The position numbers and the translations under genes were made by a program. From Rhizobium sp. Q54 (lineage in GTDB: Bacteria > Pseudomonadota > Alphaproteobacteria > Rickettsiales > UBA1997): a stretch of DNA of 34,479 bases. Location: the NCBI GenBank assembly GCA_945875865.1, contig CAMCMF010000013.1, positions 1-34,479 of the forward strand. Reading direction: 5' to 3'. Within the stretch, counting starts at the first letter, position 1; each line of letters opens with the position of its first letter. The notes beneath the pieces were generated by a model. That model was not told the origin of the DNA, ran no database searches, and worked only from the letters and a program-made list of their open reading frames with translations. This document shows positions 1 to 8,481 of this stretch, piece after piece.

Positions 1-137
1 CATCTCTAAAAATTGTCTTTTCCGGTAATTTTGAGTTTTAACAAATTTGCTCGAGAGCACGTATATCTAATACGCTTACCTTCTCACAAATTTGTTAAAA
101 CTCAAAATTCCTCGAAAAATCCTAATTTTTAGAGGTG
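1..137. repeat. Large palindromic element with 23-bp perfect arms
   Basis: Positions 27-49 are the exact reverse complement of 87-109 (23 bp), with a 37-nt loop. Outer flanks 1-14 and about 124-137 are also complementary, with one mismatch. The right end (110-135) forms its own small hairpin around a CCT centre. The 20 nt at about 115-134 recur, on the other strand, in the hairpin after the prepilin peptidase gene (5596-5626). No ORF or tRNA fold is evident. It looks like a mobile palindromic repeat or a strongly folding 3' UTR of a gene left of the window. Confidence 0.75.
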
Positions 138-143
138 CCCTTT

Positions 144-208
144 AGTCAAAGTATCCTGAATTTCTAATGACGGATCTGGGTTGAACCCAGATCCGTCATT
201 AGAAATTC
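144..208. repeat. Perfect 51-nt palindrome with 5' flank repeated downstream
   Basis: Positions 158-182 are the exact reverse complement of 184-208, a 25-bp stem with a one-nucleotide centre (G183). The left half plus its flank, about 144-182, recurs at about 325-364 with only a few substitutions. The element is therefore a repeat and not a one-off hairpin. No coding potential was seen. Confidence 0.8.
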
Positions 209-212
209 GTCT

Positions 213-332
213 ACTTTGCCTAAAACTTGAAACTGCGCGGTTGAAACAATGTTTTTAAATCCGCACTTACGCTGAGTAAGTTTACGTTTTAAAAACATTA
301 TTTCGCCCTTCATTTTCAAGCTTTAGCCAAAG
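213..332. repeat. Nested imperfect hairpin
   Basis: The segment starting at 213 (ACTTTGCCTAAAACTTGAAA) pairs with the segment ending at 332 with two mismatches. Inside it, AATGTTTTTAAA near 248 pairs with TTTAAAAACATT near 290, and CTTAC/GTAAG forms the tip. With its neighbours it fills the 405-nt gene-free left end, where I see no genes. Confidence 0.55.
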
Positions 333-366
333 TATCCTGAATTTTTAATGACGGATCTGGGTTAAA
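325..366. repeat. Truncated second copy of the 144-182 repeat
   Basis: This stretch matches the left flank and left arm of the palindrome at 144-208 apart from a few substitutions, such as TTTTTAATG for TTTCTAATG. It lacks the right arm and runs straight into a terminator-like hairpin at 364. Confidence 0.75.
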
Positions 367-398
367 AGATTGTCTCAGGCAGAGAAAATCTTTTTTTT
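364..398 (+). terminator. Hairpin with T8 tract
   Basis: A stem of 12 bp with one mismatch (outer AAAAGATT/AATCTTTT, inner TCTC/GAGA, loop AGGCA) is followed by eight T residues at 391-398. In + orientation it is a good intrinsic terminator, but no + strand gene precedes it in the window. Read on the minus strand it lies directly after selO, where only T4 follows the stem, so bidirectional use is possible. Confidence 0.55.
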
Positions 399-405
399 CT
401 TCATT

Positions 406-1809
406 TTAACTCGAACAAGAAATCTCTAAATCCTTTGCCCAAGCGGGAGGAAGGGCTGCATACAATTCATTTTGCTTTTGTTGGTCAAAGGGCTTTTGCA
501 TGATTTTTTGCAGTTTTTTTATTTCAGAAAAATCAGCGCTTTCTGCTTTTTTAATGGCGGTTTCTAGTAGGTGATTTCGTAGAATAAATTTGGGGTTGGA
601 TTTTTTGATTAGCTGTGAGGAAAAGTTTTTTGAGCTTTGTAGTTTTTGATATTTTTCTTGCCACTTTTTGAGATGGACCCCGTCATGCGAAGGGGTGACA
701 AGTAGGTTGCGGAAAAAATTTGTGTAATCGATTTTTTCTTTTTCCAATAATTCCAAAGTTTCGTAAATTAATTTTTTTACATCCTCATCAGCGCTTGAGA
801 ATCCAAGCTTAGCAGCCATCAAGTGATGATACTCAGCCAAGAATATTTTCTCATATTCACCAAGAATTTCTTTGATCTCTTCCATCGTAATCAAGCTCGA
901 AAGCGTAATCGCAAAAGCATTTAAATTCCACAAAGCGATCATCGGTTGATTGGCGAAGGAATATCGTCCCATCTGATCAGAATGGTTGCAAATGTGCTGC
1001 GGATTATATTCGTCTAAAAATCCGAAAGGGCCGAAATCGAAAGTGATTCCGTGGATTGACATATTGTCGGTGTTCATTACGCCGTGACAAAATCCGTAAG
1101 CTTGCCATTTACTGATCATTGTTGCCGTTGACTCCACAACCGCTCTTAAAAAATCGCCGTAATTTTTTGCCTGAGGAAAATAATTTTTAATCGCGTAGTC
1201 GGTGAGAATTTTTAGCTGTGCATTTTCTTTGCGGTAAAAAAAATATTCGAAAGTTCCGAAGCGAATGTGGCTAGGTGCAACGCGAATAATTTGCGCGGCG
1301 GGCTCGATTTTTTCTCTTTGCGCAATATCGTCAGAAGCTATTAAACAAAGGGCGCGTGAAGTTGGAATTCCTAAATGATGCAAGCTTTCCGAAGCTAAAA
1401 ATTCGCGAATAGCGGAGCGTAAAACTGATTTGCCGTCGGCATTTTGAACGTAGGGACGCGAATAGGGCGTAAGGCCGCAGCCCTTTAAAACTAAATCCCA
1501 TGATTCATTTTTTTGATTTTTTATTTGCGCTAAAAGTAGTGCGCGACCATCGCCAAGTTGATTTACAAAATGTCCAAACTGATGTCCGGCGTAGTTTTGT
1601 GCGAGGTAAGAAAAATTTTTATCGGGATTTTTTCCGGAGATTGTGCTGAGGAATTTTTTGCTAAGAAGGGTTTTGGAATCAAAATCAACTAGCTGACAAA
1701 CCTCTTCGCTATAAGCGACAATCTTTTGATCTTTTAGATTGGTCGGTAAGCATTTTTTGAAAAAATCCTGCGGAAGTTTTTCAAAATGATTGTCAAAATT
1801 TAATTTCAT
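406..1809 (-). CDS. selO: SelO/YdiU-family protein AMPylase (pseudokinase fold)
   Basis: Predicted protein adenylyltransferase of the SelO family, which moves AMP from ATP to Ser/Thr/Tyr of target proteins and is linked in bacteria and mitochondria to redox stress. The 467 residues carry the family signatures: NYAGHQFGHFVNQLGDGRA (about 72-90), LVLKGCGLTPYSR with the probable ATP-binding Lys109, REFLASE with Glu136, CHGVMNTDN (about 241-249) and the metal-binding TFDFGPFGF with Asp258. The C-terminus ends Cys-Ser-Ser, the place where the animal protein has selenocysteine; here it is plain Cys. It is last in a tight minus-strand operon, 3 nt after the dipeptidase stop. Odd: codons at 674-701 (about residues 370-379) match an intergenic palindromic repeat near 20346-20373 almost exactly. 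Confidence 0.95.
   Translation of the reverse strand: MKLNFDNHFEKLPQDFFKKCLPTNLKDQKIVAYSEEVCQLVDFDSKTLLSKKFLSTISGKNPDKNFSYLAQNYAGHQFGHFVNQLGDGRALLLAQIKNQKNESWDLVLKGCGLTPYSRPYVQNADGKSVLRSAIREFLASESLHHLGIPTSRALCLIASDDIAQREKIEPAAQIIRVAPSHIRFGTFEYFFYRKENAQLKILTDYAIKNYFPQAKNYGDFLRAVVESTATMISKWQAYGFCHGVMNTDNMSIHGITFDFGPFGFLDEYNPQHICNHSDQMGRYSFANQPMIALWNLNAFAITLSSLITMEEIKEILGEYEKIFLAEYHHLMAAKLGFSSADEDVKKLIYETLELLEKEKIDYTNFFRNLLVTPSHDGVHLKKWQEKYQKLQSSKNFSSQLIKKSNPKFILRNHLLETAIKKAESADFSEIKKLQKIMQKPFDQQKQNELYAALPPAWAKDLEISCSS
674..701 (-). repeat. Palindromic-repeat unit embedded in frame in selO
   Basis: Read on the minus strand, these 28 nt equal one arm of the intergenic palindrome near 20346-20373 except at two internal positions (TTGTCACCCC then [G/T]TCG[A/C], then ATGACGGGGTCC). 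In selO it reads LVTPSHDGVHL between the helical segments FFRN and KKWQEKY. This resembles the in-frame palindromic elements known from Rickettsia genes. The match is seen directly; insertion is inference. Confidence 0.65.
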
Positions 1810-1812
1810 AAA

Positions 1813-2385
1813 TCAAAGGAGGTCATTAACCATTCCTTCCGGAGCTTTAATAATAGGATATTTTCTAGCATCAAAAAGTTGGTAATGCCACCATTCCATC
1901 GAGTAAAAATCAAAGCCGGCGAGTGTCATGATGCCGAGTAAAATCAGGCGATTTTTTTGCGCAGTGAGAGAAATTTTATTGCAGCGATGAGAAGCTAAGT
2001 TGGAAAAATTGTCAAAATCCGTTCCCATTTCAAGTTCTTTTTCTGTCGAATCACAAAGAGTTAAATCAATTGCTACGCCACGACAATGAGGAGTCGTGCC
2101 AGTTTTTGGATTGGAAATAAAGCCGCCATTAGGATCGTCGCTAGGAAATTTATCGAACATAAATTGTTGCACTTCAATTGGTCGAAATCCGTCAAAAATT
2201 TTTATTTTTAATCCAAGATCTTTTGCTAAAATAACCGCCTTTTGCAGCGCTTCAGCTGCGGCTTGGTTAAGGTAGCAAATTGGCGCGGAGTAAAGTTTGT
2301 GACCACAAACATTATTGTTTGTGGCGTAACGCAAATCGAGAATTACGTCGAAATTTTTTTCGGTGATTTCAAGCAACTCTGTCAT
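1813..2385 (-). CDS. ddpX: D-alanyl-D-alanine dipeptidase (VanX/DdpX-like)
   Basis: Predicted zinc dipeptidase (peptidase family M15D) that hydrolyses D-Ala-D-Ala, probably in peptidoglycan turnover. I start it at the ATG giving MTELLEITEK (190 residues), close to the family's usual 190-200. A longer frame extends 28 codons upstream, but that part lies inside the preceding gene and looks unlike the family. The zinc and catalytic motifs are present: TTPHCRGVAIDLTL supplies His100 and Asp107, and MEWWHYQL supplies Glu164 and His167. The FDGFRP motif near residue 64 is also typical. It starts 2 nt after the upstream stop and ends 3 nt before selO, so translation is probably coupled. No signal peptide is visible, which favours a cytoplasmic recycling role over resistance. 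Confidence 0.88.
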   Translation of the reverse strand: MTELLEITEKNFDVILDLRYATNNNVCGHKLYSAPICYLNQAAAEALQKAVILAKDLGLKIKIFDGFRPIEVQQFMFDKFPSDDPNGGFISNPKTGTTPHCRGVAIDLTLCDSTEKELEMGTDFDNFSNLASHRCNKISLTAQKNRLILLGIMTLAGFDFYSMEWWHYQLFDARKYPIIKAPEGMVNDLL

Positions 2386-2387
2386 TA

Positions 2388-2831
2388 TTACATGTTTGAA
2401 ATTAAAGCGATTAGGTCGCGATTTAAGCCCATGCAATCGGAATAGACGAAAATATTTACGTAAAGCCAAACTACAGAAAAAACTGCGGCAAAAATTTTAA
2501 CTCGAGGAAATTTTCTGATAAAAAATAATCCAGAAACGGTGATGATCGGATCGCATAAAACTCTGTTCCAAAAATATTCCACGCCTTGAAACCAGTGAGT
2601 TATTGCATCAATTGATATTCCTGCTTCGAGATAATGTTCAATAATTTCCCAAAATAATTCCAGCAGGATCATGAGCATCACTTGAAATAATGCCTGCGAT
2701 TTTTGGTCATATTCGCGCAAATATTTTTTTGAAAAAAATGTCAGGAGAGCGGCGGTGTTGCAGCCGGTAAAAAAATGTTCAAGGCTCCAGAGATCGAATA
2801 ATGCTACTGTTTTATCGCCGAAAAAAATCAT
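2388..2831 (-). CDS. Integral membrane protein, possibly DUF2585 (UPF0314)-like
   Basis: A 147-residue protein with about four hydrophobic segments (roughly 12-32, 47-67, 90-106 and 112-130). EHFFTG near the N-terminus, LLELFWEIIEHYLE in the middle and NRVLCDPIITVSGLFFIRKFP near the end are laid out like the alphaproteobacterial DUF2585/UPF0314 family, which has an ExxWEIxEN-type helix and a similar closing segment. That assignment rests on remembered family patterns and is uncertain. No function is known. It sits 1 nt after hemJ and 2 nt before the dipeptidase, so it is almost certainly cotranscribed with them. Confidence 0.7.
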   Translation of the reverse strand: MIFFGDKTVALFDLWSLEHFFTGCNTAALLTFFSKKYLREYDQKSQALFQVMLMILLELFWEIIEHYLEAGISIDAITHWFQGVEYFWNRVLCDPIITVSGLFFIRKFPRVKIFAAVFSVVWLYVNIFVYSDCMGLNRDLIALISNM

Positions 2832-2832
2832 G

Positions 2833-3267
2833 TTAAAATGGCTTAAGAATTACTAGAGCGACAATCGCAATAATCAGCACCATTGGCACTTCATTGATGA
2901 TCCGATAAAATTTTTGACTATGTTTATTTTGGCCTTTTTCGAAATCTTTGCGCCAGCGGGAAAGTAAATGATGATAGATCGCTAATATTGCAACTAAGGT
3001 TAGTTTGATGTGGAGCCAAATGAATTCAAAACCGATTTCTGATGCCAGATAAAATCCAAAAATAAAAACCATAATCAGCGCTGGATTCATGATGTAGCGC
3101 AGCAGCTTTCTTTCCATAGTTTGGAAAATTTTATCAGTCTCCGATCCTACAGTAACTTGCGCGTGATAGGCAAAAATTCTGGGCAGATAAAGCAAGCCAG
3201 CAAGCCAGGAAATCACCGAAACTATGTGTAAAATCTTTACTAAATCATAAAGTTCTATTTCCGCCAT
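2833..3267 (-). CDS. hemJ: Protoporphyrinogen IX oxidase HemJ
   Basis: Membrane enzyme for the six-electron oxidation of protoporphyrinogen IX to protoporphyrin IX, the penultimate step of heme synthesis. The 144 residues show the HemJ (UPF0093) pattern: KILHIVSVISWLAGLLYLPR at the N-terminus with the conserved His14, FAYH, MERKLLRYIMNPALI, IWLHIKLTLVA with another conserved His, and the terminal NEVPM...LKPF. Four membrane helices are expected. HemJ is the usual form in alphaproteobacteria lacking HemG or HemY. It is first in a four-gene minus-strand operon and faces prs across an 82-nt divergent spacer. Heme supply fits the cytochrome c gene just beyond prs. Confidence 0.93.
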   Translation of the reverse strand: MAEIELYDLVKILHIVSVISWLAGLLYLPRIFAYHAQVTVGSETDKIFQTMERKLLRYIMNPALIMVFIFGFYLASEIGFEFIWLHIKLTLVAILAIYHHLLSRWRKDFEKGQNKHSQKFYRIINEVPMVLIIAIVALVILKPF

Positions 3268-3349
3268 TTTATCAGAAAAATAAGTTGATTAATTGAAGAT
3301 AATTTTTAGGTTTCTACGCCTCTCTTTCAAAGCAATCCCATAAATAAAA

Positions 3350-4282
3350 ATGAAACTTTTCTCATGCAATAGCAATCTTGCTTTATCGCAAGAAATAGCG
3401 AATCATCTAGGTTTGAAGCTGCTTGATGTCGAAGTTAAAAAATTTGCTGATCACGAAATTTTTGTTGAAATTAAAGAAAATGTTCGCGGCGAAGATATCT
3501 TCGTTTTGCAATCAACTTCTTATCCAGCCAATGATAATATAATGGAATTGCTGATCGCAATTGATGCTCTACGCCGCGCTTCTGCAAAAAGAATTACCGC
3601 GGTCATTCCTTATTTTGGCTATGCCAGACAAGATCGCAAAGCTGCGCCCCGCACCCCGATTTCTGCAAAATTAGTTGCCAACATCATCACTTCAGCTGGC
3701 GCTGATCGTGTTTTAACCATCGATCTTCACGCCGGACAAATCCAAGGCTTCTTCGATATTCCGCTTGATAATCTTTACGCCGCTCCAGTTTTTGTGCGTC
3801 ATATTAAAGAGAATTTTGATTTACAAAATTTAGTAGTGGTATCTCCTGACGTCGGTGGTTTAGTGCGCGCTCGCGCTATTGCCAATAAAATTGGCGCTGA
3901 ATTAGCGATTGTTGACAAGCGTCGTCCCAAGGCCGGAATCAGCGAAGTGATGAATATTATTGGCGATGTTGAAGGTAAAAATTGTATCATTGTTGATGAC
4001 ATGGTTGATTCGGGCGGAACTTTATGTAAAGCGGCAGAGGCCTTGTTAGAAAAGGGCGCATCTTCAGTTTCTGCTTACATTACTCACGGCGTTTTATCGG
4101 AAAAAGCTGCCGACAGAATTGAAGCCTCGAAGCTTAAAACTCTTGTTATTACCAACTCAATTCAGCCGAGCAAAAAAACTCTTTCGATAAAAAATATTCA
4201 CATCATCAATATTGCAGATCTGCTCGGAGAAGCCATCCGCAACATTTCGCAGGAAAAATCAGTTTCAACTCTCTTCGACTAG
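3350..4282 (+). CDS. prs: Ribose-phosphate pyrophosphokinase
   Basis: Makes PRPP from ribose 5-phosphate and ATP, feeding purine, pyrimidine, histidine and NAD synthesis; the window also holds hisG, a PRPP consumer. The 310 residues match the usual class I length. Visible motifs are [14 protein letters not shown] at the start, [11 protein letters not shown] (ATP-binding flexible loop), the metal-binding [37 protein letters not shown] and the PRPP loop [14 protein letters not shown]. It leads a + strand cluster with cycM (4-nt gap) and the prepilin peptidase gene. Confidence 0.97.
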   Translation: MKLFSCNSNLALSQEIANHLGLKLLDVEVKKFADHEIFVEIKENVRGEDIFVLQSTSYPANDNIMELLIAIDALRRASAKRITAVIPYFGYARQDRKAAPRTPISAKLVANIITSAGADRVLTIDLHAGQIQGFFDIPLDNLYAAPVFVRHIKENFDLQNLVVVSPDVGGLVRARAIANKIGAELAIVDKRRPKAGISEVMNIIGDVEGKNCIIVDDMVDSGGTLCKAAEALLEKGASSVSAYITHGVLSEKAADRIEASKLKTLVITNSIQPSKKTLSIKNIHIINIADLLGEAIRNISQEKSVSTLFD

Positions 4283-4286
4283 ATCC

Positions 4287-4835
4287 ATGGAAAGAATTAA
4301 AAAGATTGTTAAAGAACAGACTAAAATCCTCCATGCTCACGCTAAGGAATTAGCGCCAGCTATTGCTTTGGCTGTAGCTATTGCAATAATTGCGACTATT
4401 TTCGCTGATGCTTTATATCAACCAAAAAAATTACTAAAAAGAGGTTTTCAAATAGAGCTTTCAGCCGATGGAAAGCCGCTGGTAAAAAAAGAAGAAAAGC
4501 CAGTTGATTTAGGAGAATTAATGAAATTGGCCGATATTTCTCGCGGCGAAAAAATCTTCAAAAAATGCGCTTCATGTCACACCGCTGGAAAAAATGAGGC
4601 AATAAAAGTTGGGCCAAATCTTTTTGGAATTATCGGAAGACCAAGAGCATCTTTTGCTGGATTTGCTTATTCTGATGCCATGAAAGCAAAAGGTGGAAAT
4701 TGGGATCTTGCTTCAATTAATCAATTTATTACCAAGCCGAAAGATTTTATTCCTGGAACTAAAATGGCATTTCCAGGATTAAAAAAACCACAAGATCGCG
4801 CTGATGTGATTTTGTTTTTGGAAAGCAAAAAATAA
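4287..4835 (+). CDS. cycM: Membrane-anchored c-type cytochrome (CycM/c552-like)
   Basis: Electron carrier probably linking complex III to a terminal oxidase from the periplasmic face of the inner membrane. I start at the ATG 4 nt after the prs stop (182 residues); a longer frame reaches into prs and adds a non-hydrophobic stretch unlike the family. An uncleaved signal anchor spans about residues 22-43. A linker follows, then one class I cytochrome c domain with the heme motif CASCH at 94-98 and the distal ligand Met160 in GTKMAFPG. The GPNLFGIIGR and FAYSDAMKAKGG segments are typical of the mitochondrial-like c552/CycM group in alphaproteobacteria. Heme attachment genes are not in the window. 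Confidence 0.93.
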   Translation: MERIKKIVKEQTKILHAHAKELAPAIALAVAIAIIATIFADALYQPKKLLKRGFQIELSADGKPLVKKEEKPVDLGELMKLADISRGEKIFKKCASCHTAGKNEAIKVGPNLFGIIGRPRASFAGFAYSDAMKAKGGNWDLASINQFITKPKDFIPGTKMAFPGLKKPQDRADVILFLESKK

Positions 4836-4840
4836 AATTT

Positions 4841-5593
4841 ATGGAACAGATTTTTGGACTAATTATTTCGGCAATATTTGGCGCGATATTTGGTTCTTAT
4901 GCCACGCTTTTTGCTTATCGCTTGCCACTTGGAGAATCATGCTTCGGGAGATATTTTGGGCAGAAATCTCGCTGTCCACAATGTAATGCAATCATTAAAA
5001 CTCGTGATTTAATCCCGCTGCTCAATTGGCTTTTTACTTTAGGTAGATGCCGCTCTTGTCAGACAAAAATTCCGCGCACCCATCTTTTTGTTGAATTCGC
5101 CACCACTATTCTTTTTGCCATCTGCTATTTAAAATTTTCTTTCAGCGAAGAGTTTATAATTCACGCCATGATTTGCTCGGGCATTGTGATTCTTCTAACT
5201 TGCGATTTCACTCACAAAGCTTTTCCAAGCTCAATTCTGAATTTCATTTTGATGTTTTGCGTAGCAAATCGTGTGCTGGTCGATCAAAGCATTATTGAAA
5301 TGATTATCTCCAGCGCGATTGCAGTTATTTTTGCGATAGTTTTTTATCAAATTTTTTACAAAAGAGCGGCAGGACTTTTCGCTAGCCAAACTCAATCATT
5401 CGATTACGTAAAATTTATTTTAATTGCTGGAGTTTATTTCGGAGTTTCGTCTTTTATCTTTTATTTTTCTGTAGTGATGATGATTTTAGTCGCGCTGCTT
5501 TTGCTTAAAATTCCCAGCAAAAAAAATCATATTGGCTTCGGCTACGCCGTAATCATACCATTTCTATGGTTGATGTTTTGTCCGATTGTGTAA
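4841..5593 (+). CDS. pilD: Prepilin peptidase (A24 family), altered second active-site motif
   Basis: Inner-membrane aspartyl protease and N-methylase that processes type IV prepilins or pseudopilins. The 250 residues have the N-terminal FGSYATLFAYRLP region, the zinc-type cysteine pairs CPQC (45-48) and CRSC (70-73), and about seven membrane segments. The first catalytic Asp is probably Asp122 in LTCDFTHKAFPSS, where the usual Pro-Asp is Pro-Ser. The canonical GxGD-x-K motif is not recognisable: the aligned stretch is TQSFDYVKFILIAGVYFG, which keeps Asp188 but has Phe for Gly before it and one extra residue before Lys. The enzyme may be active with a relaxed motif, or degenerate. It starts 5 nt after cycM. 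Its likely substrate is the prepilin at 7558. Confidence 0.88.
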   Translation: MEQIFGLIISAIFGAIFGSYATLFAYRLPLGESCFGRYFGQKSRCPQCNAIIKTRDLIPLLNWLFTLGRCRSCQTKIPRTHLFVEFATTILFAICYLKFSFSEEFIIHAMICSGIVILLTCDFTHKAFPSSILNFILMFCVANRVLVDQSIIEMIISSAIAVIFAIVFYQIFYKRAAGLFASQTQSFDYVKFILIAGVYFGVSSFIFYFSVVMMILVALLLLKIPSKKNHIGFGYAVIIPFLWLMFCPIV

Positions 5594-5595
5594 TG

Positions 5596-6946
<1,351 letters not shown>

Positions 6947-6951
6947 AATTT

Positions 6952-7425
6952 ATGGAAAAATTTCAAGTTACCGTCGGTGGTTATAAAAAATTAAAAGCCG
7001 AATTGGAAAATTTAAAAAATGTTGAGCGTCCAAAAATTATTGCTCAAATCGCTGCTGCGCGTGAGTTGGGAGATTTAAAAGAAAATGCCGATTATCATTC
7101 TTCAAAAGATAAGCAGGGTTTTATCGAGGCACAGATTGCAGATTTGGAAGATAAATATTCTCGCGCTGAAATAGTTGATATTTCAAAACTATCCGGTTCG
7201 AAAATCAGGTTTGGCGCTACTGTTGCGCTGGAGAATTGCGATAATGGAAAAAAAGTTTCTTACAAAATTGTTAGTGAATATGAAGCGAATATTGATGAAG
7301 GTTTTATTTCTAATACCTCTCCAGTTTCTCGTGCATTAATTGGTAAAGAAGCTGGCAATGAGGCTGAAATTTCAACTCCGGGAGGAATTGTTAGTTATGA
7401 AATTCTTGATGTGAAATTTATCTAA
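6952..7425 (+). CDS. greA: Transcription elongation factor GreA
   Basis: Rescues backtracked RNA polymerase by stimulating its intrinsic transcript cleavage through the secondary channel. The 157 residues have the usual two-part structure: an N-terminal antiparallel coiled coil (about 1-75) with the acidic tip motif ARELGDLKENADYH (Asp and Glu for Mg binding), and a C-terminal FKBP-like domain ending in a beta-rich segment with the typical SPVSRALIGKEAGNEAEI. It follows ahcY after 5 nt. Confidence 0.95.
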   Translation: MEKFQVTVGGYKKLKAELENLKNVERPKIIAQIAAARELGDLKENADYHSSKDKQGFIEAQIADLEDKYSRAEIVDISKLSGSKIRFGATVALENCDNGKKVSYKIVSEYEANIDEGFISNTSPVSRALIGKEAGNEAEISTPGGIVSYEILDVKFI

Positions 7426-7446
7426 AATTCTAGATAAATATTTTAT

Positions 7447-7491
7447 TTGACAAAAAGAAAACCATCGGCATTTTCGCCCCCCCATTATAAA
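7447..7491 (+). promoter_or_regulatory. Candidate promoter region of the prepilin gene with a C7 tract
   Basis: The 132-nt greA-prepilin spacer holds TTGACA at 7447-7452 and TATAAA at 7486-7491. They are 33 nt apart, too far to be one sigma-70 promoter. TATAAA may act with a weak -35, or TTGACA with a weak -10 near 7469. A run of seven C (7477-7483) lies just upstream of TATAAA, striking in such AT-rich DNA. A small hairpin with a GATAG/CTATC stem follows near 7513-7530. Confidence 0.3.
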
Positions 7492-7557
7492 AAATTACCA
7501 ATTTGGTTCTAGGATAGAAAAGCTATCTTGGGTCGCTCAAAGCTAATTAATTAAATT

Positions 7558-8295
7558 ATGAAAAAAATTACTTCTAAAAGAAAATCAGCATTCTCTCTGA
7601 TCGAATTATCAATCGTTTTGATCATCATCGGTCTTTTAATTGCCGGTATTACTGGCGGCGCAAGCTTGATTAAAAGCTCTGAACTTCGTGCCGTAATGGG
7701 TGAAGCTAGAGGATATGCCGTTGCAGTGAATGCTTTCTACACGCAATTTAATGCTCTTCCTGGCGATTATTCTACCAACTTAGGATCTAATTATGTTGGA
7801 GATAATGATGCTAAAATCGAATTTTGTACAACCAGTTGTATTTCTGGCTCTGCTAGTGCACTTATTGGTTCAGAAGGAGCTATCGCTTGGCAACATTTGA
7901 AATTCGCTGGAGCTATCGATGCCGCTCCAACCGCAACTGGCGGCGCTACTGTAGCTCAAAATGTGGTAACTCACTACCCAGCTTCAAAAATTAAAGCCGC
8001 TGGTTGGGGATTTGATTACAACAGTGCAAGTCTTCAAAACGTTGTAGTTCTAACTGGCTCAACAACTGTTGCCGGAACGGTAGACGCTAACTCTCTTGTT
8101 AACGGTACCGCAATGAGTACTGGTGCTATCTTGCCAACAGATGCTTTATCAATCGATGCTAAAATCGATGATGGCATTGCTAACACTGGTAAAGTTAGAG
8201 GCGTACTTGCTGGTTGCTTCTCAACCACTGCTTACACTGTTGCAACAACAACAAAAGCTTGCGCGATTTCTTACCAAATCGATGTTAACTCTTAG
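7558..8295 (+). CDS. Type IV prepilin-like / pseudopilin protein
   Basis: A 245-residue protein with a class III (type IV pilin) leader. An 11-residue basic leader MKKITSKRKSA is followed by FSLIELSIVLIIIGLLIAG, with Phe at +1 and Glu at +5 as in pilins, then a long hydrophobic helix. The residue before the cut is Ala instead of the usual Gly. After the helix come GEARGYAVAVNAFYTQFNALPGDY and a Ser/Thr/Ala-rich globular part with two Cys pairs (FCTTSC near 95-100; GCFST and KACAI near the end), probably disulphides. Size and form fit a pilus or pseudopilus subunit, but no other assembly gene (ATPase, PilC, secretin) is in the window except the peptidase at 4841. A strong terminator follows, so it is transcribed as the end of its unit. 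Confidence 0.87.
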   Translation: MKKITSKRKSAFSLIELSIVLIIIGLLIAGITGGASLIKSSELRAVMGEARGYAVAVNAFYTQFNALPGDYSTNLGSNYVGDNDAKIEFCTTSCISGSASALIGSEGAIAWQHLKFAGAIDAAPTATGGATVAQNVVTHYPASKIKAAGWGFDYNSASLQNVVVLTGSTTVAGTVDANSLVNGTAMSTGAILPTDALSIDAKIDDGIANTGKVRGVLAGCFSTTAYTVATTTKACAISYQIDVNS

Positions 8296-8318
8296 TAGGT
8301 TCTCTACAGAATTAATTT

Positions 8319-8356
8319 AAAAACCCCGTTGCTCTTTTGAGTAACGGGGTTTTTTA
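8319..8356 (+). terminator. Strong intrinsic terminator of the prepilin gene
   Basis: AAAACCCCGTTGCTC and GAGTAACGGGGTTTT form a 15-bp stem with one G-T pair and a very short loop, followed by an unbroken T run at 8350-8355. It lies 24 nt after the prepilin stop. Confidence 0.93.
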
Positions 8357-8440
8357 TTGCCGTAAATCGAACTATCAAAGCCGAATTTGCTTCGCCAGAA
8401 TCCTCCGCCTTTACTGAGAAGCTGCGGTGGGCATGATTCG

Positions 8441-8460
8441 AAAGGGGTCTGACCCCTTTT
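8441..8460. repeat. Short GC-rich palindrome
   Basis: AAAGGGGT and ACCCCTTT flank CTG, an 8-bp hairpin standing out in AT-rich DNA 22 nt before the small membrane protein gene. It resembles common REP-like GGGGTCTGACCCC motifs. The rest of 8357-8481 shows no gene. Confidence 0.55.
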
Positions 8461-8481
8461 CGGTTCACTCAATTATTTTTT

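Noticed and set aside
174-195. GGGTTGAACCC resembling a tRNA T-arm
   Set aside because: It is the centre of a perfect palindrome; no acceptor, D or anticodon stem can be drawn around it.
2386-2469. 28-codon N-terminal extension of the dipeptidase gene
   Set aside because: It lies in the preceding membrane protein gene and lacks family similarity; the ATG at 2385 gives the normal length.
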